The notes: generated by a model from the sequence alone, not told the origin. Numbered from the stretch's first letter, positions 1-8,964 are shown. The stretch: 64,000 nucleotides of DNA from Prorocentrum cordatum (GCA_963575745.1 CAUYUJ010022059.1:1135331-1199330), one strand, 5' to 3'. Translations and numbers: made by a program.

Positions 1-543
1 AGCTCTGAAGGGGCGCCCACAGGCACAGTAGTCCACAACTTTATCACACACCTGAGGGAGCTTGGCGAAGGAGCGACGATCAGGGCGCAGCCACAGAAAG
101 CTCTGCCAGGGATTTTCTTCGGCTCCTGGCACATTCAGTTTATAACACAGGCGTTGAATTCGCTGGGACACCCACCCTAGCCTATTGGAGACAGTGAGGC
201 TTTCGAGGTCCTTGCCCGAAAGACCTGGAAGACCCATGGGACACGAGGGGCTTCTGAGGGCGGAGGGCATCTTGCTGTGCCTAGGGGCCCGTCGGGCCCT
301 CGAGTACCCACTGCAGGGCGTCCCAAGAAACACGAGCTTTACAAGGCCAGAAGAAATCCAACCTCTCAAAACCTTAAAAACAGCCGGGCGAGTCAGATCA
401 AAATGGGCACCGTGGCGAAGATCCCACTCGATGACTGCCTCTCCTCTCTGCCTCAGGTGTTTACTCAGTTCCCCACATCCAGAGAAGACTTCTATGCATA
501 CGCGGGACTGGTGCGGCGCGGAGCGAAGTGCAGCACCAAGGAC
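1..543 (-). CDS. Cytosine-5 DNA methyltransferase-like domain, partial
   Basis: The frame is open from about 543 to the window edge. Reading on the minus strand, EVFSGCGELSKHL (starting at 492) matches motif I of C5-methyltransferases (FSGCGG type, SAM binding). GTPCSGYSRAR near 350-320 matches motif IV, with the Pro-Cys pair that carries the catalytic cysteine. EENPWQSFLW near 110-80 sits where the ENV motif VI is expected. Spacing and order of the three motifs fit the family. The domain overlaps the end of the recombinase ORF in a different frame, so it is either a separate overlapping ORF or is joined by frameshifting. Motifs VIII-X would lie beyond the window. Dinoflagellate retrotransposons carrying cytosine methyltransferases have been reported, so this is probably element-encoded and not a host DNMT. 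Activity is not shown. Confidence 0.7.
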
Positions 544-1910
544 TTGTTGAAGGCGAGCGCGCAGTCCTGTCCTTTGGCTCGCAGGGCCTCGCGCTGCCTG
601 GACGACAGCTTGCGAAGCTCGAGGGACAGACGGCCATGCTTCTCGTACCTGAGCACTGACTTGAACGTCTTCCATCCCCCGCGCTGCTGGACGCCGCCTA
701 AGCTTCTGACGCCCATGCTGCGGTCCTGGCTGGCCCCTCCATGCCGGAGGGAGTAGAGGGTGGGCCTGAGTACACCCACATCCAGCGCCTCGATCGCGCT
801 CTGGAAGTCCTCCGCCAGCTCTGTGTAGCTCAGGCCCAGGAACAGCGCGTCGGGCTCGCGAAGGGCTTGAACGAAGGAGATCGGCTTCACCAGCCACTGT
901 TGCCTCTGGAGGTCGAGGGGCACTGAGAGGTCGTACTCGTTGGTCTTTGTGGGGACCTCGTACTCCGATGCTCGCACCACAAAGGTCAGAAAGGCTGAGG
1001 CGCCACCTTCCTCCGGAAGGGGGAGCACCACCTGGCGGGCTCGCAAAGCCAGAACCTCCGACGGGCGCATGTAGGTCTCGAACATTATCACGATGGCGAG
1101 GGCGCTCAACGGTTTTCCAGCTTGGCACAGCCAGGTTGCCGCCGCCAGCATCACGAGGTACGGCACGGGCGGCCTGGACTTGGAGGGCTCCAGCACCCCC
1201 CATCCTCGCAGCGTCTGGTGGGTCAGCGGGAAGACTTCGCGGATACCAGCCGTATGCAGGTGGGGCTCCGCCCACAACAGTGCCGGGGCCAGCCGCTGCG
1301 TCGACGCCTTCGAGCCCCCCCTGTCGTAGATCGACTCGATGTACTCGGCGAGGGTCTCGTCCCAGGTCTGGCGGCTCCAGTCCGGGAGGCAGCCCAGACA
1401 CAGCCAGCGAACCAGACCAAGGACAGCTCCAAGATACAGCTGCTGCGTGGCGAAGCGCACCTTGGCCGCCGCAAGCCGCGTCTGGCGGGGGCACAGGCGC
1501 CGCCTCCTCTGGTCGAGGTCTCTCTCCCAGGGATCCTGGCCACGCCTTGCGCGCCGCCCAGCCGCGACGAGCCTGCTCCTTGGCCCAGCCAGCGCCGGGA
1601 CGCCTGCCGCGCGGGCCTGGCGACGAGGTGAGCGCCACCGCGGCCGCGCCTGCGGGCGGCCCGTAGGGGGGCTGCCATTACCCCGCGGCTGCTGCACCGT
1701 CAGGCGCTCCACCGTGCGGCTGCAGGGCGAACGGCTCCTGCGCAAGCTCCGCTCGCGAAGGGCGGAGCGGGGGCGGGGCCGCCTCGCTGGGCTCGCCGGC
1801 GTCGGCAGCTTTGCCTGCAGCGTCGCCACCTCCATTCCGCCCGGCGTCGGCAGCCGCGGGGACCCCGTCGGGGCCGCGAGGCTTGGGCTGAAAGCGACGG
1901 GAGGGTGCAT
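492..1910 (-). CDS. Tyrosine recombinase of DIRS-like element
   Basis: About 472 residues from the first ATG at 1,910. The N-terminal ~110 residues are Pro/Arg-rich and partly overlap the RNase H frame, so translation may start later or be reached by frameshifting. The C-terminal half is a tyrosine recombinase catalytic domain. An arginine in the MRPSEVLAL segment (about residue 270) corresponds to the first catalytic Arg. YSLRHGGAS (Arg near 390) is box II, with Tyr where the usual His of H-x-x-R stands. GGWKTF gives the His/Trp position, and RYEKHGR supplies the nucleophilic Tyr near residue 423, 33 residues after the box II Arg. These enzymes join circular retrotransposon DNA into the genome. 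The ORF ends with TAG at 492, directly before the methyltransferase-like frame. Confidence 0.8.
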   Translation of the reverse strand: MHPPVAFSPSLAAPTGSPRLPTPGGMEVATLQAKLPTPASPARRPRPRSALRERSLRRSRSPCSRTVERLTVQQPRGNGSPPTGRPQARPRWRSPRRQARAAGVPALAGPRSRLVAAGRRARRGQDPWERDLDQRRRRLCPRQTRLAAAKVRFATQQLYLGAVLGLVRWLCLGCLPDWSRQTWDETLAEYIESIYDRGGSKASTQRLAPALLWAEPHLHTAGIREVFPLTHQTLRGWGVLEPSKSRPPVPYLVMLAAATWLCQAGKPLSALAIVIMFETYMRPSEVLALRARQVVLPLPEEGGASAFLTFVVRASEYEVPTKTNEYDLSVPLDLQRQQWLVKPISFVQALREPDALFLGLSYTELAEDFQSAIEALDVGVLRPTLYSLRHGGASQDRSMGVRSLGGVQQRGGWKTFKSVLRYEKHGRLSLELRKLSSRQREALRAKGQDCALAFNKSLVLHFAPRRTSPAYA

Positions 1911-2045
1911 CACTTGGGTTCCACTCGGACGGAATCCACCTCACCTGGATCTTAAGATCGGCGGCAATACCCACAGCAAGCAGCACACGACAGACTCCCA
2001 GAAGACGATGATTAGCCGCTCGACCCTTTGCAGCCGCAAGGGTGA
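1678..2045 (-). CDS. RNase H C-terminal part in a shifted frame
   Basis: The RT-RNase H frame reads GDNMS at about 2,058-2,044 and then runs into a stop at 2,012. In the neighbouring frame the sequence continues as an RNase H end: TLAAAKGRAANHR, then RWIPSEWNPSDAPSR near 1,940-1,900, the usual final motif with the last metal-binding Asp. A one-base change around 2,042 therefore splits an RNase H domain that is otherwise complete. This could be a decay mutation, an assembly error or a frameshift site; no obvious slippery heptamer is present. Beyond the motif the frame becomes Ala/Gly/Pro-rich and overlaps the start of the recombinase ORF. Confidence 0.65.
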
Positions 2046-4081
2046 GACATGTTATCGCCCAGAAAAAGCCTGCGGGCGCCGTGCTGACGCGCATCTCTGC
2101 CGGCCCGCCTCACGGCCCAGGTGAGGGCGGCGCCCTCGAGCCCGTGGATCGCTTCCTTCCGCTTCCACCTTCCGCAGCCTACCACTCGCCAGGTCCTGGA
2201 CTGCAGCGTGCTGTGGCTGACCTCCGGAAAGCGGGCGGCGCGCCCGACGAGCAGCAGGGCGGGGTCGGGCGCGCAGGCGACCTCGTGCTCGAACGCCCTC
2301 TCGCGAGGCGCGCCCTCGGTCGCGAGCACGCCTCTGAAGCGGGCGCGCTCAGACACCCTCCCCACGCGCTGCACGTCGCCCAGGTCCCACTCGGTCTCGA
2401 CGACTCCATACCCCCAAGGGGAGGCGTCGAAGCACGTGACGAGCTCCGACCAGGGCCGTCTGGTGTCCGACCTGAGGCAGGGCAGGAGCGCCTTGACCCA
2501 GCCCAGCTCGCGGAGGACGCTCTTCCAGAGGGGCTGCCGCTTGGTGTAGGAGGCCTGCACGAACTCGTACGAAGAATGAAGCAAAGCCAGACCTTCACGC
2601 CGCAGCATGAACGCTGCCACGATGTGACCAATCAGGCGCTCCAGCTCCTGGCCCGAGACCTTGACTCTCCGGGAGAGAAGGTGTTCGAGCGCGCCATACA
2701 GGCGCCACAGACGGCGGCCAGACACCTGCCAGCAGCCTGTGCGAAGGTCAAGCTCGCACCCGAGCAGCTCGCCCACCTCGCTGGCCTGGGGGTCCAACTC
2801 GGACACCACTCCCTTGGCCGCGAGCGCCGCCTTCATGTCATAGGCGGCCTGGGCAGCGCGCTGGGGCGAGGCAGACAGCACGGCGAAATTGTCGATATAC
2901 AAAACCTTGGCGTCCTCCACGCTCAGGTCTATCCCCGGGTGCTTGTCCACGCACCACGGCTGGGACGGCAAAACTGACTTGACGATGTGGAGGTGAGCCT
3001 CCTGGATGAAGTGAACGGCCCAGTTCCAGCCCATCGGCACGACCTTGAAACGAAAACGGACCTGGCCGCTCTTCCCTGACAACCCACAGGCGTTCCTGAC
3101 CTCGAGCGGCAAGAAGCGACTCTGAATAGTCGGCAGGTTGAAGTAGCGCCTACACCAGGGCGGAAGTGAGTATTGATAGAAACAGCAGTCAACGTCTCCA
3201 GAACTCATGCCGATGAAGTTCACCCCCGACGCCTCCAGTGAGGAGAGAGCCTCGCCCGTCGCAAGGGCGGTGTGGTTAGGAACAGTGAAGTGCATGTTGG
3301 GAGTCCTGGTGTCGCAGATGAGACGCAGCCGCTTATCCTTGCGGTCGACGAAGAACATGCCCGCCTCTTCGAGCACCGGCTCTGAGCTGCACTCGATGAC
3401 CCCCGAGGCGAAGAGCTCGCCCAGCGCGTGGCCATAGTCGTAGCCCAGGCGGCCCAGCTTTGGATCCATGGCGCGAGGAGCACCTGCATCACGAATTAGC
3501 GCTGCTGCCTCCTCAGGGGAACGCAACAGCCCGTGCCCAGACTCCAGCTTGGATTGCAGATCAGCAGGAAGGACGTCCACGAGGGGGACCTTGCCAGCAC
3601 CGATCTTGGGAAGCGAGATGTTCCCCCGCTGGTAGACTGTTCGAGCACCTGCGGCCTCGGCTTCAGAGTAGCCAGGCCTGAGACCCTGCAGCAACGACCA
3701 TGCCGCATGGGGACTTGGACGATCAACGGGCGGAGACCACTTGCCGTAAAGCGAGGCCAGCCGCCGCACGGCCACACGTTGGGCCGCCGTCAGCGGGGCG
3801 TGGCTGGGCACCTGTCGCCCCTGCCCGCCCAGCTCATTGAGGGAGGCGATGCCCTCGAGAAGCCACTGGTCCTGCCGCCTCCTCGTGGCTGATCTCCGCT
3901 TCGCCGATGGAGAGGTGCCCCCATGCGCCTTCACCACTGAGCAAGGAACGAAGCTCTGCGCCAACAGGAATCGGCAGAAGGTCTCGATGACGGCCTCCGA
4001 CGCCCTCATCTGAAAACATAGCGCCCACGCGGCGCCTCCCCTTGAAAATAGTCGACCGCTCGGGGGCAGGCGGGCGACCAA
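2012..4081 (-). CDS. Reverse transcriptase and RNase H (pol) of DIRS-like element
   Basis: 689 codons; the first ATG lies about 25 codons inside the open frame, so pol may be reached by frameshifting from the gag-like ORF, which stops at 4,108. RT motifs in order: FFVDRKDKRLRLICDTR (fingers), SSGDVDCCFYQYSLP (motif A Asp), VVPMGWNWAVHF (motif B) and LYIDNFAVLS (motif C). The YxDD box is YIDN here, with Asn for the second Asp. RNase H follows: TCFDASPWGYGVVE (first Asp), LEGAALTWAV (Glu) and FLGDNMS (third acidic residue), with the final motif in a shifted frame (see 1,678-2,045). The layout is that of DIRS/Ty3-like pol without protease or DDE integrase. Confidence 0.85.
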   Translation of the reverse strand: MVARLPPSGRLFSRGGAAWALCFQMRASEAVIETFCRFLLAQSFVPCSVVKAHGGTSPSAKRRSATRRRQDQWLLEGIASLNELGGQGRQVPSHAPLTAAQRVAVRRLASLYGKWSPPVDRPSPHAAWSLLQGLRPGYSEAEAAGARTVYQRGNISLPKIGAGKVPLVDVLPADLQSKLESGHGLLRSPEEAAALIRDAGAPRAMDPKLGRLGYDYGHALGELFASGVIECSSEPVLEEAGMFFVDRKDKRLRLICDTRTPNMHFTVPNHTALATGEALSSLEASGVNFIGMSSGDVDCCFYQYSLPPWCRRYFNLPTIQSRFLPLEVRNACGLSGKSGQVRFRFKVVPMGWNWAVHFIQEAHLHIVKSVLPSQPWCVDKHPGIDLSVEDAKVLYIDNFAVLSASPQRAAQAAYDMKAALAAKGVVSELDPQASEVGELLGCELDLRTGCWQVSGRRLWRLYGALEHLLSRRVKVSGQELERLIGHIVAAFMLRREGLALLHSSYEFVQASYTKRQPLWKSVLRELGWVKALLPCLRSDTRRPWSELVTCFDASPWGYGVVETEWDLGDVQRVGRVSERARFRGVLATEGAPRERAFEHEVACAPDPALLLVGRAARFPEVSHSTLQSRTWRVVGCGRWKRKEAIHGLEGAALTWAVRRAGRDARQHGARRLFLGDNMSHPCGCKGSSG

Positions 4082-4107
4082 GCCACTTCTCGAACAGGAT
4101 GAGGGCG

Positions 4108-5424
4108 TCAGGCCCTCTCAGCCACGCCCTTCGCCTTGGCCTTTGACCTGGCCTTGGCAGGGGCTCCACTGTCGTCATCTCCTCCACCCGGGCCGACACC
4201 GCGAGCCAGGATCTTCTCCTCGCGACCCTTGCGGCGCTCCTTGAGCACCGCTGCCTCGGCCTGGAGGCGGTCCGCCACCCAGGTCTGCAGCTCAGGGCAA
4301 ACGAGCGCTCCTCCTCTGCCCCGCTCCTGGCCCAGAAAGATCTCGCGCTCATCCAGCCACGCCGAACTCCCTGAGCTGCGCAGCGCACCGCTCTCGTGCT
4401 CGCGCAGCCTGTTGGCGTAGATCTCCTCCCAGAGCTGGTAGCGCCTCGCGACCGTCTCGTACACTGCCAGCTCACCTTCATTAAGCTGGTCCGTCTGAGC
4501 CCCCATCTCGAGGAGCTCCGACAAGAACTGGTGCTCGTCAACGCCTGCATCCGCTGCCGTGAGGTTCTGAGTCTGGCGCCACCACTGGTGCCGCTGCAAG
4601 GGCGTCTGACCGAGTCGCTTGAACTGCTGCACCAGCCACAGGGTCGCGCGGGGGCCCTTGATAGGCCAGTCGGGCATGGCGGTCGAGGACATCCGATCCA
4701 CCGCATCGGTGAAGTCCCTGACGCGGACGCCACGCGCGTCATACCTGACAGGAAGCGTCCGCAAGTCCTGCTCGGCTGCCGCCCGTGGCGTGGCGGTGCT
4801 CTCCAGCGTCCCCTCTTTGGCCACAGCCAGCACGGTGCCGTCGGTGAGCTCGCAGACGCCACGGTCGCCCAGAACGGCCTCGGGCTGCTGCAGCCCGATC
4901 TCGTCTCCAGGTTTGTAGCCAGCCCGCTCCTCGGCGGCCACCCAGCGAACAGACTTGCCAGCGCCACCAGCGCGAGCAGCGCCGCCCTGAGCGGCCCCTG
5001 GGGCGCCTGGGGGCGGCGGCAGGGGAAGCTGGGCAGCATCCCCGTCGGCGGCGGCGTCGGCGAGGGCGCCAGGCGGGCCCTCTGGGAGCCCCTCGGCCTC
5101 GCGGATCTCCTTGGCCAGCTGACGGCCCTCCCCGAGCAGTCGCGCCTCGTTGTGCCTGAACCTGTCCATGTCCAGGCGCAGGATGTGCCCATTGAGCTTG
5201 GTGGGCAGCCCCCCTCGGGGGCCGATGAGGCAGAGCGCGAGACACTCCGAGAAGTCCTCCTCGTAGATGTCGAAGTGTGGGGTGACCACAATGAAGCGAG
5301 TGTCGGTAACCTTCCCGATGATATATCTTTCATGCCAGTAGTTGTCGTCTCGATCGTAGTAGGCGAGGACCCTGCACCCGATCGATAGGCTCTCCAACGC
5401 CCTGGCCGTGCGCGCTGCTGACAT
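4108..5424 (-). CDS. Gag-like protein with N-terminal Tudor/SH3-like segment
   Basis: The ATG at 5,424 opens about 438 codons. Residues around 15-60 (CRVLAYYDRDDNYWHERY, then IIGKVTDTRFIVVTPHFD) have the alternating aromatic and charged pattern of a small Tudor/agenet-like barrel; this is by eye and not a confirmed family match. A charged helical stretch and a Pro/Ala-rich linker follow. The second half is helical with many Glu/Gln/Trp residues and ends in basic GRKGRE and AKARSKAKAKG segments that could bind nucleic acid. Position directly before RT and a basic tail suggest the structural (gag) protein. No CCHC knuckle is visible. It overlaps the end of the upstream membrane ORF by about 95 bp in another frame. 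Confidence 0.55.
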   Translation of the reverse strand: MSAARTARALESLSIGCRVLAYYDRDDNYWHERYIIGKVTDTRFIVVTPHFDIYEEDFSECLALCLIGPRGGLPTKLNGHILRLDMDRFRHNEARLLGEGRQLAKEIREAEGLPEGPPGALADAAADGDAAQLPLPPPPGAPGAAQGGAARAGGAGKSVRWVAAEERAGYKPGDEIGLQQPEAVLGDRGVCELTDGTVLAVAKEGTLESTATPRAAAEQDLRTLPVRYDARGVRVRDFTDAVDRMSSTAMPDWPIKGPRATLWLVQQFKRLGQTPLQRHQWWRQTQNLTAADAGVDEHQFLSELLEMGAQTDQLNEGELAVYETVARRYQLWEEIYANRLREHESGALRSSGSSAWLDEREIFLGQERGRGGALVCPELQTWVADRLQAEAAVLKERRKGREEKILARGVGPGGGDDDSGAPAKARSKAKAKGVAERA

Positions 5425-5845
5425 CAATCGGCTCCGAGGTCACGGGAGCAGAGCGACGGCCGAACACACAGGCGACCTCGCGCAGCACCGCGCCCAGCAC
5501 AAGCCCCAACAGCAGCGCCAGGACCACTTCGAGCCCGGTGTGCCCGGGCGGGCAAGGGGCGCAGGCTGGGCAGTCAGGTGCAAAGGCGGGCTGCCCGTGG
5601 AGGTGCTCTGGACCGCACCTGTCGAGCTGCCCCTTGAGCAGCCCGATCAGCGCCTCGTCTGGCGAGGCCTCGAAGTGGCAGGAGCACTCGCACCCGTGCC
5701 CCTGGTTGGTGCCGCCCAGCCAGGTGCCCAGCGCCTGCCCGCTGATGGCCGCAGCCCACTGCGCGCCAGCGCCGAGGAGCCGCCCTGCCATCAACGATGC
5801 CTCCTTCCGAAGAGAAGTGCCTGTGAGATAAATGGCGGCAGACAT
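5330..5845 (-). CDS. Small Cys-rich single-pass membrane ORF at the 5' end of the DIRS-like element
   Basis: 171 codons from an ATG at 5,845; a second ATG lies 18 codons later. The first ~50 residues are Ala/Gly-rich and mildly hydrophobic. A Cys cluster follows (CECSCHFE, then CPACAPCP), and then one strong hydrophobic helix (LEVVLALLLGLVLGAVL, about residues 104-120) just before a basic, poorly ordered tail. This predicts a small membrane-anchored protein with a possible metal-binding loop. It precedes and overlaps the gag-like ORF, so the two are probably on one transcript. I do not recognise the family. Such an ORF is not part of textbook DIRS elements; it may be an accessory gene or an env-like or membrane-targeting protein, which is inference only. 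Confidence 0.5.
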   Translation of the reverse strand: MSAAIYLTGTSLRKEASLMAGRLLGAGAQWAAAISGQALGTWLGGTNQGHGCECSCHFEASPDEALIGLLKGQLDRCGPEHLHGQPAFAPDCPACAPCPPGHTGLEVVLALLLGLVLGAVLREVACVFGRRSAPVTSEPIDVSSAHGQGVGEPIDRVQGPRLLRSRRQLLA

Positions 5846-6063
5846 TCACAATCATTCCCGTGCATCACTTACAATAAATTCATGGTCTCGCGCCGGCTGG
5901 TTTCTTGAATCTCTTTAAGAAATGCTCAGGGTCTGGCCCAGGGGCTCGACATGTGCATGAATACATGCGACCGAACACGATTGCGCGACGCGCTGCGCAT
6001 GATAATGCAATCTGCACGGAGGCTGCGTTGACAAAGATGGCGCGCGCATCTCCAGTAGGTCCT
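5846..6063. other. Spacer upstream of the DIRS-like ORFs, no gene seen
   Basis: Presumed 5' untranslated end of the DIRS-like element running into unique sequence. It holds a short hairpin-like pair (TTTCTT at 5,901 and AAGAAA at 5,917) and the left member of a direct repeat that recurs beyond the 54-bp array. No coding signal was seen. Confidence 0.5.
5917..5940 (+). repeat. Left direct repeat flanking the 54-bp array
   Basis: AAGAAATG followed by CAGGGTCTGGCC, matching 8,965-8,990 with small differences. The pair brackets the whole array and about 130 bp of unique sequence on its left side. Confidence 0.5.
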
Positions 6064-8937
6064 TAATCCGCCTCGTGGGGCCCAAGTGGGGCCCGAGCCA
6101 ACTCCAAGTGGGGCCCAGCCGAATCCAAGTGGAGCCCCTAGTGGGGCCCAAGCCAAATCCAAGTGCCAAGTGGGGGCCCCGCCGAATCCAAGTGGGGCCG
6201 AAGTGGGGCCGGAGCCGAATGCAAGTGGGGCCCAGCCGAATCCAAGTGGGGCCCAAGTGGGGCCAGAGCCAAATCCAAATGGGGCCCAGCCGAATCCAAG
6301 TGGGGCCCGCGTGGGGCCCAGCCGAATCCAAGTGGGGCCCAAGTGCGGCCCGAGCCAAATCCAAGTGCCAAGTGGGGGGCCCGCCGAATCTAAGTGGGGC
6401 CCAAGTGAGGCCCGAACCAAATCCAAGTGGGGCCTAGCCGAATCCAAGTGGGGCCCAAGTGGGGCCCAAGCCAAATCCAAGAGGGGCCCAGCCGAATCCA
6501 AGTGGGGCCCAAGCCAAATCCAAGTGGGGCCCAGCCGAATCCATGCGGGGCCCAGGTGGGGCCCGAGCCGGATCCAAGCGGGGCCCCGCCGAATCCAAGT
6601 GGGGCCCAAGTGGGGCCCGAGCCAAATCCAAGTGGGGCCCAGCCGAACCCAAGTGGAGCCCAAGTGGGGCCCGAGCCAAATCCAAGTGGTGCTCGAGCCG
6701 AATCCAGGTGGGGCCCAAGTGGGGCCGGAGCCAAATCCAAGTGCCAAGTGGGGGCCGGAGCCGAATCCAAGTGGAGCCCCAAAGGGGCCCAAGTGGGGCC
6801 GGAGCCGAATGCAAGTGGGGCCAAGCCGAATCCAAGTGGAGCCCAAGTGGGGCCAGAGCCAAATCCAAGTAGGGCCCAGTCGAATCCAAGTGGGGCCCAA
6901 GTGGGGCCCGAGCTAAATCCAAGTGGGGCCCAGCCGAAACCAAGTGGGGCCCAAGTGGGGCCCGAGCCAAATCCAAGTGGGGCCCAGCCGAGACCAAGTG
7001 GGGCCCGAGCCAAATCCAAGTGGGGCCCAGCCGAATCCAGGTGGGGCCCAAGTGGGGCCCGAGCCAAATCCAAGAGGGGCCCCGCCGAATCCAAGTGGGG
7101 CCCAGCCACATCCAAGTGGGGCCCAGCCGAACCCAAGTGGGGCCCGAGCCAAATCCAAGTGGTGCTCGAGCCGAATCCAATGGGGCCCAAAAGGGGCCCA
7201 AGTGGGGCCGGAGCCAAATGCAAGTGGGGCCCAGCCGAATCCAAGTGGGGCCCAAGTGGGGTTTGATCCAAATCCAAGTGGGGCCCAGCCAAATCCAAGT
7301 GGGGCCTAGGGCCCAGCCGGATCCAATCCAAGTGGGGCCCAAATGGGGCCCAAGTGGGGCCCGAGCCAAATACAACGGGGCCCAGCCGAATCCAAGTGGG
7401 GCCCAAGTGGGGCCCGAGCCAAATCCAAGTGGTGCCCCGCCGAATCCAAGTGGGGCCAAAGCAAAATCCAAGTGGGGCCCAGCCGAATCCAAGTGGGACC
7501 CAAGTGCGGCCCGAGCCAAATCCAAGTGGGGCCCAGCCGAATCCAAGCGGGGCCCAAGTGGAGCCCAAGTGGGGCCCGAAACAAATCCAATGGGGGCCCA
7601 GCAGAAGCCAAGTGGAGCCCAAGTGGGGCCCGAGCCAAATCCAAGTGGGGCCCAGCCGAATCCAAGTGGGGCCCAAGTGGGGCCCGAGCCAAATCCAAGT
7701 GGGGCCCAGCCGAGACCAAGTGGGGCCCAAGTGGTGCCCGAGCCAAATCCAAGCGGGGCCCAGCCGAATCCAAGTGGGGCCCAAGTGGGGCCCGAGGCAA
7801 ATCCGAGTGGGGCCCAGCCGAATCCAAGTGGGGCCCAAGTGGGGCCCGAGCCAAATCCAAGTAGGGCCCAGCCGAATCGAAGTGGGGCCCAAGTGGGGCC
7901 CGAGACAAATCCCAGTGGGGCCCAGCTGAATCCAAGTGGGGCCTAAGTGGGGCCGGAGCCAAATCCAAGTACCAAGTAGGGGCCCCGCCGAATCCAAGTG
8001 GGGCCCAGGTGAGGCCCAAGTGGGGCCGGAGCCGAATCCAAGTGGGGCCCAAGTGGGGCCCGAGCCAAATCCAAGTGGGGCCCAGCCGAATCCAAGTGGA
8101 GCCCAAGTGGGGCCCGAGACAAATCCAAGTGCCAAGCGGGGGCCTCGCCGAATCCAAGTGGGGCCCAAAAGGGGCCCAGGTGGGGCCGGAGCCGAATGCA
8201 TGTGGGGCCCAGCCGAATCCAAGTGGAGCCCAAGTGGGGCCAGAGCCAAATCCAAGTAGGGCCCAGTCGGATCCAAGTGGGGCCCAAGTGGGACCCAAGC
8301 CGAATCCAGGTGGGGCCCAGCCGAATCCAGGTGGGGCCCAAGTGGGGCCCGAGCCAAATCCAAGCGGGGCCCAGCCCCAGCCGAATCCAAGTGGGGCCCA
8401 AGTGGGGCCCAAGACAAATCCAAGAGAGGCCCCGCCGAATCCAAGTGGGGTCCAAGTGGGGCCAGAGCCAAATCCAAGAGGGGCCCCGCCGAAGTGGGGC
8501 CCGAGCCAAATCCAATTGGGGCCCAGCCGAATCCAAGTGGGGCCCAAGTGGGGCCCGAGCCAAATCCAAGTGGGGCCCAGCCGAATCCAAGTGGGGCCCA
8601 AGTGGGGCCCGAGCCAAATCCAAGTGGGGCTCCAAGTGGGGCCCAGCCGAATCCAAGTGGGGCCCGCGTGGGGCCCGAGCCGAATCCAAGCGGGGCCAAG
8701 CCGAGTCCAAGTGGGGCCCAAGTGGGGCCCGAGCCAAATCCAAGTGGGGCCCAGCCGAATCCAAGTGGGGCCCAAGTGGGGCCCGAGCCAAGTCCAAGTG
8801 GGGCCCAAGCCAAATCCAAGTGGGGCCCAAGTGGGGCCCGAGCCAAATCCAAGTGGGGCCCGAGCCGAATCCAAGTGGGGCCCGAGTGGGGCCCGAGCCC
8901 AACCCAAATGGGGCCCAGCCGAATCCAAGTGGGCGCC
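6064..8937. repeat. 54-bp tandem array (AAGTGGGGCCC-based), about 50 units
   Basis: The higher-order unit is 54 bp: AAGTGGGGCCC, then AAGTGGGGCCCGAGCCAAAT(CC), then AAGTGGGGCCCAGCCGAAT(CC). A clean example of the spacing is 7,741 to 7,795. Variant units lack the first 11-mer or carry GGAGCC for GAGCC. Because 54 is divisible by 3 and the unit lacks stops in several frames, very long open frames arise on both strands; these are repeat artefacts. The array is extremely GC-rich and contains GGGGCCC palindromes every 11-22 bp. No function is evident. Confidence 0.95.
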
Positions 8938-8964
8938 CGCACGACCCCAGGAAAGCATCAAGTT

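Larger units (their letters stand above)
1..5845 (-). mobile_element. DIRS-like tyrosine-recombinase retrotransposon, 3' part cut by window edge
   Basis: Five overlapping or adjacent minus-strand reading frames form one element. In transcription order they are a small Cys-rich membrane ORF (5,845-5,330), a gag-like ORF (5,424-4,108), reverse transcriptase with RNase H (4,081-about 1,700), tyrosine recombinase (1,910-492) and a cytosine-methyltransferase-like domain (about 543-1). RT-RNase H followed by a tyrosine recombinase instead of a DDE integrase is the hallmark of DIRS-type elements. No LTR was seen. The inverted or split repeats expected at the ends cannot be judged because the 3' end lies outside the window. 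Long frames and intact motifs suggest a fairly young copy, although frame changes near 2,042 and between the later ORFs need either frameshifting or sequence error. The upstream boundary lies somewhere between 5,846 and about 5,935. Confidence 0.85.

Noticed and set aside
3834-5333. 499-codon frame opposite in phase to the gag-like ORF
   Set aside because: It is an Arg/Ser/Pro-rich shadow of the gag-like frame in high-GC sequence, with no motif and no start context.
6390-8942. An 850-codon open frame and several 300-590 codon frames on both strands
   Set aside because: They are produced by the 54-bp array, whose length is a multiple of 3 and which lacks stops in several frames. All frames are equally open and the peptides are pure repeat.
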